64,000 nucleotides of DNA from JANMZO01 sp963763135. Its GTDB lineage: Bacteria; Actinomycetota; Acidimicrobiia; Acidimicrobiales; JANYDT01. The first letter of the stretch is position 1. Every line of letters starts with the position of its first letter. Shown piece after piece: positions 35,779 to 44,930 of the stretch. The DNA is taken from the NCBI GenBank assembly GCA_963763135.1, contig CAVXNJ010000004.1, forward strand, positions 868,001-932,000, written 5' to 3'. A program made the position numbers and the translations under genes. The notes beneath the pieces were generated by a model. The model had not been told where the DNA came from and made no database searches. It worked only from the letters and a program-made list of their open reading frames with translations.

Positions 35779-36654
35779 GTGAGCGCTCGTTTTGAATCCG
35801 TTGCACAAGTCCGTCAGTCGCTGAAAGACGTGAACTACCTCGCCGACGAAGGTATCGCCGGCGTCGTATTCCTCGCCGATCGCTTGGAGAAGCCAGTTCT
35901 CGTTGAGGGCCCGGCTGGTACAGGTAAGACCGAGTTGGCCAAATCCGTGGCCAAGATGCTCGGCGCCCGGCTTATCCGTCTGCAGTGCTACGAGGGACTC
36001 GACGAGTCCAAGGCACTCTACGAGTGGAACTACAAGAAGCAGCTCCTTCGTATCCAGGCCCAGCGCGTCACCGAAGGTGAAGGCGGCAAGTGGGACGACA
36101 TCGAAGACGACATCTTCTCCGATGAGTTCCTCCTGACCCGTCCGCTCCTCGAAGCCATCCGCGCCACCGAGCCGGTTGTGCTGCTGATCGACGAAGTCGA
36201 CCGTGTGGAAGTGGAGACCGAGGCGCTTCTGCTCGAAATCCTCTCCGACTACCAGGTCTCGATTCCCGAGCTCGGCACCGTCGTGGCGACGCAGATCCCG
36301 CTCGTGTTTCTCACGTCGAACAACACCCGTGAGCTTTCCGAAGCACTCAAGCGTCGTTGTCTGTTCCTCCACGTCGACTACCCGCAGATGGACCGCGAAA
36401 AGGAAATCGTTCTCACCCGCGTCGAAGGTCTGAAAGACAACCTGGCCGACCAGATCGTTCGTATCGTGCGGTCGGTTCGTCAGCTCGAGCTGAAGAAGTC
36501 ACCCTCGGTTTCGGAGACCCTCGACTGGGCCCGTACCCTCGTGCTGCTGGGCAAGGAGTCGATCGACGAGCAGACCTACAAAGAGACGCTCCACATCCTT
36601 CTCAAGTACCAGACCGACATTGCCAAAGCCGCCAAGGAATTTTCCGATAAGTAA
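35779..36654 (+). CDS. MoxR-family AAA+ ATPase
   Basis: A MoxR/CoxD-type ATPase, 291 residues. Walker A is EGPAGTGKTELAK near residue 47 and Walker B is VVLLIDEVDR. The sensor and Arg-finger region is TSNNTRELSEALKRR. MoxR ATPases typically act with a VWA protein to insert metals or assemble complexes, and the next gene (42 bases downstream) is exactly such a partner. The start is GTG 35779. The substrate of this pair is unknown; no carbon-monoxide dehydrogenase or other client gene is adjacent. Confidence 0.9.
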   Translation: MSARFESVAQVRQSLKDVNYLADEGIAGVVFLADRLEKPVLVEGPAGTGKTELAKSVAKMLGARLIRLQCYEGLDESKALYEWNYKKQLLRIQAQRVTEGEGGKWDDIEDDIFSDEFLLTRPLLEAIRATEPVVLLIDEVDRVEVETEALLLEILSDYQVSIPELGTVVATQIPLVFLTSNNTRELSEALKRRCLFLHVDYPQMDREKEIVLTRVEGLKDNLADQIVRIVRSVRQLELKKSPSVSETLDWARTLVLLGKESIDEQTYKETLHILLKYQTDIAKAAKEFSDK

Positions 36655-36696
36655 AGGTGCTTACGATTTTTGTCGTAAGAGAAAGTACGTGCGCTT

Positions 36697-38124
36697 ATGC
36701 TTGATTTACTGAGCGGTTTTATCGTCGAACTCCGTAACGCGGGGCTGCCGGTTTCGCTGACCGAAAACCTCGATGCCATGGAAGCCGTCAAGGTCATCCC
36801 GGTCGAAGATCGCGACGCGTTCAAGTACGCGCTGGCCTGCACCCTGGTGAAGAACAACGCACACTGGAAAGCGTTCGAGACGGTCTTCGAGGTGTACTTC
36901 TCGCTTCGGGGGTCGCAGTACGCGATCTCCGAAGACGGTGAGATCACCGGCGACGAGATGGACCAGCAGATGCCGGGCCAACCAGGCGAGCAGCAATCCG
37001 GTGGCGGCATGGAGGGTCTGACTCCCGAAGAGCTGGCCCAGATGCTGTACAACGCGCTGCTCAATGCGGATCAGATGATGATGCGGGCGATCGCCAAAGC
37101 GGCCGTCACCCGCTTCAGCGGCATGGAGCCGGGTCGTCCGGTCGGAGGTACCTACTACCTCTACCGCACGCTGCGGAACCTTGACCTCGACGGCATGCTG
37201 GAGCGCTTGATGGAAGCGTCGAAGCAGCAGGCCGGGGGAGAGCTCACGCCGCTGGAAGAGAAGCTGGAGAAAGACGAATACGAGAGCCGCATCAACCAGA
37301 TGCGTCAGGAGATCGAGGCCGAAATTCGGCGTCGACTCGTTGCCGACCGCGGGGCCGAAGCCATGGCCAAGACGCTGCGGAAGCCGCTCCCGGAAGACGT
37401 CGACTTCATGCACGCGACCCGCGACGAGATGGCGTCGTTGCGCAAGGCCATCTATCCGTTGACCCGCAAGCTGGCCGTTCGTCTGGCCCGCAAGCGTCGC
37501 CACGGCCGTAAGGGCCCGCTCGACTTCCGTCGGACCGTCCGCACCTCGTTGAGCTACGGCGGCGTTCCTGCCGACCCGAAGTTCAAGTACCCGAGGCCGG
37601 CCAAGCCCGAGATCATGGTCATTGCCGACATCTCAGGTTCCGTGGCGGCATTCGCCCGGTTCACCCTGCAGTTGGTCTACGCCATTTCCGGCCAGTTCTC
37701 GAAGGTACGGAGCTTCGTGTTCATCGACGGTCTCGACGAAGTGACGCGCTTCTTCGAGGGTATCGAAGACATCACCGAAGCCGTGCACCGCGTGAACACC
37801 GAGGCCGATGTGATCTGGGTCGACGGCCACTCCGACTACGGTCACGCCTTCGAGGTCTTCTGGGACAAGTACGGCAAGGACATCTCGCCGAAGACGACCG
37901 TGATCCTGCTCGGCGATGCCCGGAACAACTACCACGCGAGCCAGGCCTGGGTCATCAAGGAGATGCGGCGCAAGGCGCGCCATGTCTACTGGCTGAACCC
38001 GGAACCGAAGAGCTACTGGAACACCGGCGACTCGATTCTCAGCGAGTACTCGGCCCATGCCGACGGCACATTCGAGTGCCGCAACCTTCGGCAGCTCGAA
38101 AAGTTCGTGGAGCAACTCGCCTAA
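36697..38124 (+). CDS. VWA domain protein (CoxE-like), partner of MoxR
   Basis: 475 residues, cytoplasmic. The N-terminal half is helical and acidic with a Gln/Gly-rich stretch (GDEMDQQMPGQPGEQQSGGG, about 87-107). The C-terminal half (about 300-470) is a CoxE-type von Willebrand A domain with MIDAS motif ADISGSV and later DGHSDYGHAF and LLGDARNNY. It is paired with the upstream MoxR ATPase and ends at a bidirectional terminator. The pair resembles coxD/coxE, but no client enzyme is present here. Confidence 0.88.
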   Translation: MLDLLSGFIVELRNAGLPVSLTENLDAMEAVKVIPVEDRDAFKYALACTLVKNNAHWKAFETVFEVYFSLRGSQYAISEDGEITGDEMDQQMPGQPGEQQSGGGMEGLTPEELAQMLYNALLNADQMMMRAIAKAAVTRFSGMEPGRPVGGTYYLYRTLRNLDLDGMLERLMEASKQQAGGELTPLEEKLEKDEYESRINQMRQEIEAEIRRRLVADRGAEAMAKTLRKPLPEDVDFMHATRDEMASLRKAIYPLTRKLAVRLARKRRHGRKGPLDFRRTVRTSLSYGGVPADPKFKYPRPAKPEIMVIADISGSVAAFARFTLQLVYAISGQFSKVRSFVFIDGLDEVTRFFEGIEDITEAVHRVNTEADVIWVDGHSDYGHAFEVFWDKYGKDISPKTTVILLGDARNNYHASQAWVIKEMRRKARHVYWLNPEPKSYWNTGDSILSEYSAHADGTFECRNLRQLEKFVEQLA

Positions 38125-38167
38125 TTCGTCGTTCGACCGCCACCAGGCGGTGGGAAAACAATCAGTA

Positions 38168-38197
38168 ACGGCTCGGCCTCATTGGCCGGGCCGTTTT
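38168..38197. terminator. Hairpin terminator between convergent genes
   Basis: ACGGCTCGGCC and GGCCGGGCCGT pair across a 5-base loop and are followed by TTTGATTT on the plus strand. It ends the MoxR/VWA transcript and may also serve the converging minus-strand gene. Confidence 0.82.
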
Positions 38198-38213
38198 GAT
38201 TTGACAGGTCAGG

Positions 38214-38702
38214 TCAGAGGGCGTCGCGGGCGGCCTGCAGCGCAGCTTCGGCGTCTTTGATGTGCCCGACCGCTTCGCGCACGAACTGGTCGACCACGAG
38301 GCGAGCTTCGATGGGCTTCCCATCGACGAGAATCTCGCGTTCGAACGCTTCGTGGGAACGTGAAGCGATCGCTTGGGCAGTGCGTTCGACGCTGCTTGTG
38401 AGCTCGGCGGTGACTTCTTCGACTGTGGAGGCCCGGGGTGCTTCTATTCGGGAGCGGTGCAGCTTGGCGAGGTCGACGGCCGGCCGGGCTTTCAGTGGAA
38501 GTTCCAGCACCGCGGTACCAAGCGCCGTCACCAGGTGGGTGGCGTAGACGGTCCATCCGAGGGCACTGCGGTCGCCGGGCACGACCGAACGAACGAGTCG
38601 GTCCCAGGCATCGTCGCCAATCGGCCCCGACACCACCTCACGGTATCGACGCGGCAGCGACCGAAGCGCCACCGTTGCATCGCTCATCGACATAGGTCCC
38701 AT
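38214..38702 (-). CDS. Small helical protein, possibly DinB-like
   Basis: 162 residues, no signal or membrane helix, mostly helical. A four-helix-bundle layout with His in YATHLVTALG and VGHIKDAEAAL suggests the DinB/maleylpyruvate-isomerase superfamily. The match is loose and no full metal triad is evident. The start is ATG 38702; ATG 38687 is possible. It lies between a terminator and a short tandem repeat next to the dGTPase gene. Confidence 0.55.
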   Translation of the reverse strand: MGPMSMSDATVALRSLPRRYREVVSGPIGDDAWDRLVRSVVPGDRSALGWTVYATHLVTALGTAVLELPLKARPAVDLAKLHRSRIEAPRASTVEEVTAELTSSVERTAQAIASRSHEAFEREILVDGKPIEARLVVDQFVREAVGHIKDAEAALQAARDAL

Positions 38703-38776
38703 GGAGCGAGACTATCGCTCCATGGCGAGCGGAAAATTCGTGGCGCCGTTGTCGTTGCGCCAGCGTCATGGAGCCC

Positions 38777-38865
38777 GGGAGTGAACGGGTGGCGGGAGTG
38801 AACGGCGGTGGGAGTGAACGGCGGTGGGAGTGAACGGCGGTGGGAGTGAACGGGCGGGAATCAGC
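38777..38865. repeat. Short tandem repeat at the dGTPase gene end
   Basis: GGGAGTGAAC recurs at 38777, 38794, 38810, 38826 and 38842, with a degenerate copy at 38856; unit 16 bases (GGGAGTGAACGGCGGT). It abuts the dGTPase stop codon and lies upstream of the 38214-38702 gene. Five near-identical units indicate slippage expansion. Confidence 0.85.
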
Positions 38866-40057
38866 GGATGACGGTCGGAAGCTTGGCCGGGTCCCAGTTG
38901 AGTTCTGACATCGCGGCGGCGCAGGCGAAGCGGTCGGTCATGCCGGCGACGTACGTGACGGCGGCATGGAGTGCGGCGTCGCTGCCCCCGATGGGGGTCC
39001 CACCGGGTTTCCAGGTCGGCGGCAGCAGGGCCGGCCGATCGGCGTAGTGCTCGACGAGTGCCCGCAGCATGGAGATGACTGCGCCGGCCTGTGACTGCGA
39101 CGCGGGGCGAAGGTAAATCCGTTCGTAGTTCCACTTACGAAATTCCGCAAGGGCTTCGGCGGTGCGTTCAATCATGCCGACGCGACCGGTGCTGGCCACG
39201 GCTTGGACGACGCCGACGATGAACGCGTTGAGCTGGCTGGAGCGCGTCGTGCCACAGATTTCGCGTACGAGCGGCGGAAGATCGTCGGCGACCACGAGGC
39301 CGGCGGCGACAGCGTCTTCGAAGTCGTGACAGACATAGGCGATGCGATCAGCCCAGCTGACGACTTCGCCTTCGGGCGTCGAGGGAGTGGGACGGGACCA
39401 GCTGTGGTTACGCACGCCGTCGAGGGTCTCGGCGCAAAGGTTCAACGGGGCCAGGACAACATCGGCGCCCCATACCGCATGGTCGTAACCGCCCGGAACG
39501 TAGGGGCTCAACGCGTCTTCGGACGCATGACCGCCGGGGCCGTGACCGCAGTCGTGCCCTATGGCAATTGCTTCAGCGAGTGAGACGTTGAGTCGGCACG
39601 CACCGGCAATGCTGCGCGCCACCTGCGCAACTTCCAGGGCGTGGGTGAGACGCGTGCGTTGGTGGTCGCCCGGAAAAATGAACACCTGGGTCTTGCCGGC
39701 CAGGCGCCGAAAGGCCGTACCGTGCAGGATCCGGTCGCGGTCACGTTCGAAGCACGTTCGGACGGGGTCGGGTTCCTCTTCCAGCGAGCGCTCGCCAGCA
39801 CCCGATGCCCGGGTGGCGCCCGGCACCATCGCAGCGTGTTCGCGATCCTCACGTTCGGCTCGCAACAGCGGACGCTCCAGGGCGGCGTTGGACGTTTCGC
39901 CATCAAGGTCGAACAGCAGCGTCGGCTTGCCCTGATGCGCGAAGCGCACCGCGACACCGTCGTCGGCGAAGCCTTGCATCGTCGCGCTCCAAGCCCGAGC
40001 CCGCTCCGTGAGCGTTTCCGGTTGAAACCATTCGCTGCTGGCAGAACGTTCGTCCAT
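38861..40057 (-). CDS. dgt: Deoxyguanosinetriphosphate triphosphohydrolase-like HD protein
   Basis: 398 residues. The HD domain shows DRILHGTAFRRLAGKTQVF, His in RTRLTHALEVAQ, and the HD pair in GHDCGHGPGGHASE; metal-dependent hydrolysis of dNTPs is the family activity. The family-conserved part starts about residue 103; the preceding 100 residues are an unusual extension with acidic and Ala-rich sequence. In actinobacteria dgt normally lies near dnaG; here the neighbours are unrelated. Confidence 0.85.
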   Translation of the reverse strand: MDERSASSEWFQPETLTERARAWSATMQGFADDGVAVRFAHQGKPTLLFDLDGETSNAALERPLLRAEREDREHAAMVPGATRASGAGERSLEEEPDPVRTCFERDRDRILHGTAFRRLAGKTQVFIFPGDHQRTRLTHALEVAQVARSIAGACRLNVSLAEAIAIGHDCGHGPGGHASEDALSPYVPGGYDHAVWGADVVLAPLNLCAETLDGVRNHSWSRPTPSTPEGEVVSWADRIAYVCHDFEDAVAAGLVVADDLPPLVREICGTTRSSQLNAFIVGVVQAVASTGRVGMIERTAEALAEFRKWNYERIYLRPASQSQAGAVISMLRALVEHYADRPALLPPTWKPGGTPIGGSDAALHAAVTYVAGMTDRFACAAAMSELNWDPAKLPTVIR

Positions 40058-40184
40058 GACATGACCAGCCTACGGGGCGGCCGATGACAAAACGGGGAAC
40101 TGTCCGTGACCACGCAGGTGGTCAACTGACACGTTTACGCTGATTCCCTAGTTTTGCTGGGTAAGTCTCCTAGGATCGACTGTT

Positions 40185-41454
40185 GTGAGAATCCGCCTTC
40201 CCCTCCGGACCGCGGCCGTCCTTGTCGCCCCGCTCATATTGCTATTCGGACTGGGGGAAACTGTCGACTCGTCGGCTCGGACCCTTGCTTCCCAGACCCA
40301 CCAAGACAACGCTTCCGTCATCACGTTGCAGCCGACCATACCGCCAACCGCCGCTACGGTTCCGTTGTCGACGACGACCACGACCACCATCGAGCCGCCG
40401 TTGCCGACGCTCCCCACAACGACGCGCCCGTCCACGTCGATCGGTCCACCGATTCCCACGACCACGATCGTTCCGTACGGCCCACCGCTTCCGCCACCGC
40501 TCTCGTTCGGCGACCCGACGCTGATGCCCGTCTGTCAGTCGGTGCTCCCACCGGGTTCACCGATTGCGCCGACAACCACCACGAAGGTCCCGAGCGGAAC
40601 CGACGGCACCAGCGCCACGACGACCACCACAACCACGAACCACAACCACGACGCTCGCGCCGACCACCACGACGACGACACCTCCTCCGCCGGGCACGAA
40701 CTGCCGGATCGTTGCGTACTACGGCAACCCGCTGTCGAAGCGTATGGGGGTGCTCGGGCAGTATCCCGTCGATGACATGTTGAAGCGGCTCGCCGCCCAG
40801 ACCGAGGTTTGGCGCGCGGCCGATCCCACGGTCCGCACGCAATGCGCACTGGAGTTGATCGCCATCGCCGCTCAGGCGGGCTCCGGTTCGAACGGCTTGT
40901 ACCGGGCCCGAATGAAGCCCGAGGTGATCGAGCGGGTCATCGGCTGGGCCAGGTCCGTTGGCTGCATAACGATTCTCGATGTGCAGGTCGGTCACAGCAC
41001 CGTGGCGTCGGAGGTCGACTACCTGCGTCCATGGTTGAAACTCCCCGACGTGCATCTCGCGCTCGACCCCGAGTGGGACATGCCAGCCGGAGTCAAGCCC
41101 GGTGCCCGGGTCGGCACCATGGACGCTTCCGATATCAACGGGGCGATCACGGTTCTCGACGAGATCGTAAAGACCAACAACCTGCCCCCGAAACTGCTGA
41201 CGGTTCACCGCTTCCGCGATTTCATGGTCACCAACCCGAGTCTGATCGTGGTGCCGAAGTCGGTGCGGTTGCTGGTGAACATGGACGGTTTCGGTCCGCC
41301 AGAGACCAAGCTCAACTCGTATCGCGTCGCCAAGGCCGGCATGCCGACCACGTTGACGGGATTCAAGCTGTTCTACAAGAACGACGTTCCGATCATGGGT
41401 CCGGCGGAAGTGCTTCCGCTCTCGCCAGTCCCCATGTTCATCAACTACCAGTAG
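40185..41454 (+). CDS. Secreted protein with Thr/Pro-rich linker, frameshifted
   Basis: Two frames join to about 422 residues. Frame one (40185 to about 40637) has a signal peptide (RTAAVLVAPLILLFGLG) and a Thr/Pro linker. Frame two (from about 40639) continues the Thr/Pro run and then a domain of about 250 residues starting NCRIVAYYGNPLSKRMGVLG, with LALDPEWDMPAG and LLTVHRFRDFM; a TIM-barrel style is likely but I cannot name a family. The shift is one base (extra A at about 40638) inside the ACC/ACG repeat. Repeat slippage, phase variation or sequence error could all cause it. It is a single gene between dgt (divergent) and the DUF4139 gene (convergent). Confidence 0.75.
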
Positions 41455-41471
41455 CCCACTTCTACGCGCGC

Positions 41472-43418
41472 TTAGCTGTTTTTCGACAGCCGTTGCAGTT
41501 CGGCTGCGATCAGTTGTTCGATCTGCACGATCTCGTTGGCCCGGAACTGATCCTTGCCATCGAGCACGATCATCTGGTCTTCGAGCGCCTGCAGTTGGGT
41601 GATGAAACGCGAACGCAGCGCACTGTCGTGGGTCGCGTCGAGCGGCTCAAGGTTCTTCCTGGTGTCATCCATACGCGCGCGTACTTTCTCCCGCTCGTTC
41701 TCGGTCTCTTCGGATTCGCGGTGAAGATCAGCGACCCGGGCATACGACTCGATGAGAGCTGACAGGGCCTTGAACGTCTCCTGATCGAGAAGATGCTCAC
41801 CGAGGTAGGAGGCGAGTTGGCCACCGTGCAGACCGGAGATGCTTTCGTAGCGTCCGCTCTCGCGGCGCTCGACGATGGTCACCGATGTCTTCTTCCGCGC
41901 CGGGACGTCGACCTTGAAGCGGGCCTCAGCAACGGTCTGCTCGACCGCCTGCGTCACGAGTTCGGTGCCACCGATTCGCGGATGCTCGATCGTAAGCACA
42001 CAGTCTTTCGCGAGATCCGACGACGCGTGGTAGGTCGTCTCGGTGAACTCGATAATGCCGATGAACAAGCTGCCGTCGAGGATCCGGAGCGAGCGTCGCT
42101 CCTCCCGGTAGCTGGTTTCCACCTCAACGCTCACGCCGAGCTCCACCGAGAACGCGAGAATCACCTCGGCGCCACCGGGGGAGAAGGGCACCACGGCTTC
42201 GCCTGCATAGTTGCCGTCTTCGAGAACGGTCGCCGGGCCGCGCTCCAAGGTCAGTGGCCCGTTCGACAAACGAATGCTGGCGGCGGGATGCGCTGCCTGC
42301 TTGTACCGGTTGAACAGCAACTCACGTTTGCCCGGGGTCCGAACCGTAAGAATCGGCACCATGCCGCTTTCGCCTCGACGCACACTCACCGGGCTCGTGA
42401 TCTCGTAGGCGAACAGCGTGCCCCGTTCCTGGGCGGCGGCCTGAGTCGGGGCGCTTTCGGCAAGCGATCCCGGCGTCGACTTGCGAGCCCGTCGGAGGCC
42501 CTCGCTACCGCCGGAGGCCGCGGACATCATCGCCATTGCGGGTGCGGGAGCCGGCATTCCGTAGTCGAGCGACTCACTTTCCATCCGCGAGAATTCGATA
42601 GGCGCGCTTACCGTTCGGCTCTCGTCTCGTACCAACGGACGCTCTGGAGTATTCGGTTGATGAAGCTCGTACCGGAACGACACCGGCATGCCGGCGGTCA
42701 GCGTCAGCCGTACATCGGTCAGGTCCTCTTCGAGGGTGTTGTCGAACAGTCCCCAGCCCTGGATGAACACATCACGGGTCTCGCTGGATTTGGAGGCGTC
42801 ACCCGTCGGCGATTCGGCCGCGTCACCGATGAGAACCCGGTACGACACCCGCCACGACGGCGCCGGGGCGATGTAGTTCACAGTTACTTCGGTCGCTTCC
42901 GACAGCGTGACCCGTGCCTCGGCCCGGTCGGTGTCGCCCCGACGGGCTTCGAGGGCGAAGCTGAGGTCGCCCTTGGCGGTCGGGTCGACGACCGCGATGT
43001 TGGTGACGTTCTTCAGCGGGGTCAGGCTGATCCCGGCGGAAGTCAGCACGCTTAGCAGAGCGTGCTCGAGATGCTCCTCGTCTTCGCCCTCCAAGCCGAT
43101 GAGCTCGCCCGACACGATCCGGTCACCGACCGACACCGCTACCTCATGACCGATCAAGGACGCGACCACCGTCGACAGCGGACGGTTTGCGTCGATCTGC
43201 AGCGGCTGCCGTTGTGCGTTGGGATTGCGGTCGGGAGGCGTCTCGAACGTGATGTTCTGCACGACACCGCGTTCGGGGAGCACCGTCAGGCTTTTCAACA
43301 CGTCGTCCATCGCCCGCCGTGGCAGGTCCAGACCAAACGTGGTTTCGGTCGCGCCGGCCCGCTCGAAGAAGCCGAGGCCGTGCTTGTAGAGGGTCAGGCG
43401 GGAAACGGGGAGTGTCAT
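41472..43418 (-). CDS. DUF4139 domain protein
   Basis: 648 residues. It begins LPVSRLTLYKHGLGFFERAG, typical of this family, followed by a beta-rich N-domain and a DUF4139 C-domain (YIAPAPSWRVSYRVLIGD, GWGLFDNTLEEDLTDVRLTL). A Ser/Ala/Pro loop of about 60 residues is inserted in the middle. It ends in a coiled coil (about 565-645). The start at 43418 gives this N-terminus; an extension to 43493 runs into repeat DNA. Function in the cell is unknown. The gene is convergent with the secreted protein upstream. Confidence 0.82.
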   Translation of the reverse strand: MTLPVSRLTLYKHGLGFFERAGATETTFGLDLPRRAMDDVLKSLTVLPERGVVQNITFETPPDRNPNAQRQPLQIDANRPLSTVVASLIGHEVAVSVGDRIVSGELIGLEGEDEEHLEHALLSVLTSAGISLTPLKNVTNIAVVDPTAKGDLSFALEARRGDTDRAEARVTLSEATEVTVNYIAPAPSWRVSYRVLIGDAAESPTGDASKSSETRDVFIQGWGLFDNTLEEDLTDVRLTLTAGMPVSFRYELHQPNTPERPLVRDESRTVSAPIEFSRMESESLDYGMPAPAPAMAMMSAASGGSEGLRRARKSTPGSLAESAPTQAAAQERGTLFAYEITSPVSVRRGESGMVPILTVRTPGKRELLFNRYKQAAHPAASIRLSNGPLTLERGPATVLEDGNYAGEAVVPFSPGGAEVILAFSVELGVSVEVETSYREERRSLRILDGSLFIGIIEFTETTYHASSDLAKDCVLTIEHPRIGGTELVTQAVEQTVAEARFKVDVPARKKTSVTIVERRESGRYESISGLHGGQLASYLGEHLLDQETFKALSALIESYARVADLHRESEETENEREKVRARMDDTRKNLEPLDATHDSALRSRFITQLQALEDQMIVLDGKDQFRANEIVQIEQLIAAELQRLSKNS

Positions 43419-43434
43419 GGGCCGACTGTACCGC

Positions 43435-43560
43435 CGAGCCGGGAACCCAACGTCGGCAGGGTGGGTTCCCGACGTCGGTGTTCCTATACCCAACCCGGAT
43501 GAGAAATGGGCCTGCGAGCGTGAATTTGGTCGAGTTGGGGACCGGGCCGGTTGAGTTGGA
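43435..43560. repeat. Single copy of the TACCCAAC intergenic repeat
   Basis: GGTTCCCGACGTCGG (about 43463), TACCCAACCCGG (about 43488) and a later GAGTTGGG segment reproduce the order seen in array A, in one degenerate copy. It lies between the DUF4139 start and the MFS transporter end. Confidence 0.65.
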
Positions 43561-43612
43561 TTCGCGCTGCAACGCCCGGCGCCACCGAGCTGTGGCTCGG
43601 CGTGTTAGGCAA

Positions 43613-44917
43613 TCAGGCTTTGACGGCGACGGGCTTGCGTCGGGGCAAAACCTTGGCGTACCCGGTGGTATCGGGCGTCGAGATCCGCAGAACGCCCATC
43701 GCAGCGACGAGGCACAACACGCCCCCGACGGTGTAGGCGAGGCGGTAACTGCCCGTCCAGTCGCGCATTTCGGCGGCGCCCCACGCCGCCAGGGCCCCGC
43801 CGAGCTGGTGCCCGGCAAAGAGCCAGCCGTAGATGATTCCACCCTTTTGCGGGCCGAAGATCCGGTTGGCCAGGGCGATCGTCGGGGGCACGGTGGCTAC
43901 CCAATCGAGGCCGTAGAACGCGATCACCACCAGCAGCGCGACGTTCGACGTTCCGAGACTGAGCACGTTCTCCAGCGCGAACAGCGACAGCCCTCGGAGG
44001 CCGTAGTAGGCGAAGAGCAACGTGCGGGGGTCATAGCGGTCGGTCAGCCATCCGGACGCGAGCGACCCGAGCAGGTCGAACACGCCGATGGCGACGAGAA
44101 GTGCTCCGGCCGTGGCTTTGGCGATGTGGTGGTCGTCGGCCGCTTCGAACCAGTGGGTCTGCACGAGCCCGTTCGTCGACACGCCGCACACGAAGAAGCT
44201 GCCCCAGAGAATCCAGAACATTCCCGACTTCCACACGTCGCGCAGCCCGGAGATCGCCTGCCCGAGCGGGTTGGCGGACCGTGTTGGAGCGACGTAGTCG
44301 TCGGGCGCCCCGTAGGCACGAACGCCCCGGTCTTCGGGCCGGTTCACGAGGAACAGCATGACCATGATGATCCCGACGCCGGTTGCCCCGGCAATCACCA
44401 CGTTCGCGGCCCGCCACGAGAAATGCGAGATCAGCATCCGGTTGAGCGGAATGAACAGGAGTTGGCCAGCGGTACCGGATGCCACGAGCACGCCGGTCAC
44501 CATGCCGCGCTTCTCCACGAACCACGTGGTGGCAACGGAACTGGCCAGCACCGTGGCCGTGCAACCCATGCCGAGGCCCATTACGACACCCCAGGCGATG
44601 ATGAGGTGCCACGGCTGGGTGGCTTGCGTTCCGGCGAGTGCTCCGAACGCGATCGTGCACAGTGACGCGGTCACGACCTTGCGCAAACCGAACCGGACCA
44701 TGAGCGCCGCGGCGAAGGGTCCGGTGAATCCGAAGACGAACATGTTGACCGACGCCGGCAGCGTGGTGACGCTCCGGCTCCAGCCGTATTCCTTCATCAG
44801 CGGGTTGATCAGCAGCGAGAACGTGCCTCGCACGCTGGAGGAGAACAGCAAAACGATGAACGCCACAAATGCGACACGCCACGCGAGATGGCGCGCCCCA
44901 TTCGAGGTGTTCGACAT
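43613..44917 (-). CDS. MFS transporter (monocarboxylate/OFA type)
   Basis: 434 residues, about 12 membrane helices with a central hydrophilic loop (about 205-240). It shows MFS-typical motifs at the second and third helices (GPFAAALMVRFGLRKV) and ASGTAGQLLFIPLNRMLI. The closest style is the oxalate/formate and monocarboxylate transporter groups, but the substrate cannot be read. It starts about 14 bases from the DAHP-synthase stop on the same strand, so the two may be co-transcribed. Confidence 0.85.
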   Translation of the reverse strand: MSNTSNGARHLAWRVAFVAFIVLLFSSSVRGTFSLLINPLMKEYGWSRSVTTLPASVNMFVFGFTGPFAAALMVRFGLRKVVTASLCTIAFGALAGTQATQPWHLIIAWGVVMGLGMGCTATVLASSVATTWFVEKRGMVTGVLVASGTAGQLLFIPLNRMLISHFSWRAANVVIAGATGVGIIMVMLFLVNRPEDRGVRAYGAPDDYVAPTRSANPLGQAISGLRDVWKSGMFWILWGSFFVCGVSTNGLVQTHWFEAADDHHIAKATAGALLVAIGVFDLLGSLASGWLTDRYDPRTLLFAYYGLRGLSLFALENVLSLGTSNVALLVVIAFYGLDWVATVPPTIALANRIFGPQKGGIIYGWLFAGHQLGGALAAWGAAEMRDWTGSYRLAYTVGGVLCLVAAMGVLRISTPDTTGYAKVLPRRKPVAVKA

Positions 44918-44930
44918 GTCGTAGGTGCGC

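Noticed and set aside
43319..44665. Plus-strand frame of 448 codons
   Set aside because: It is antisense to the MFS transporter, whose membrane helices and motifs are clear.
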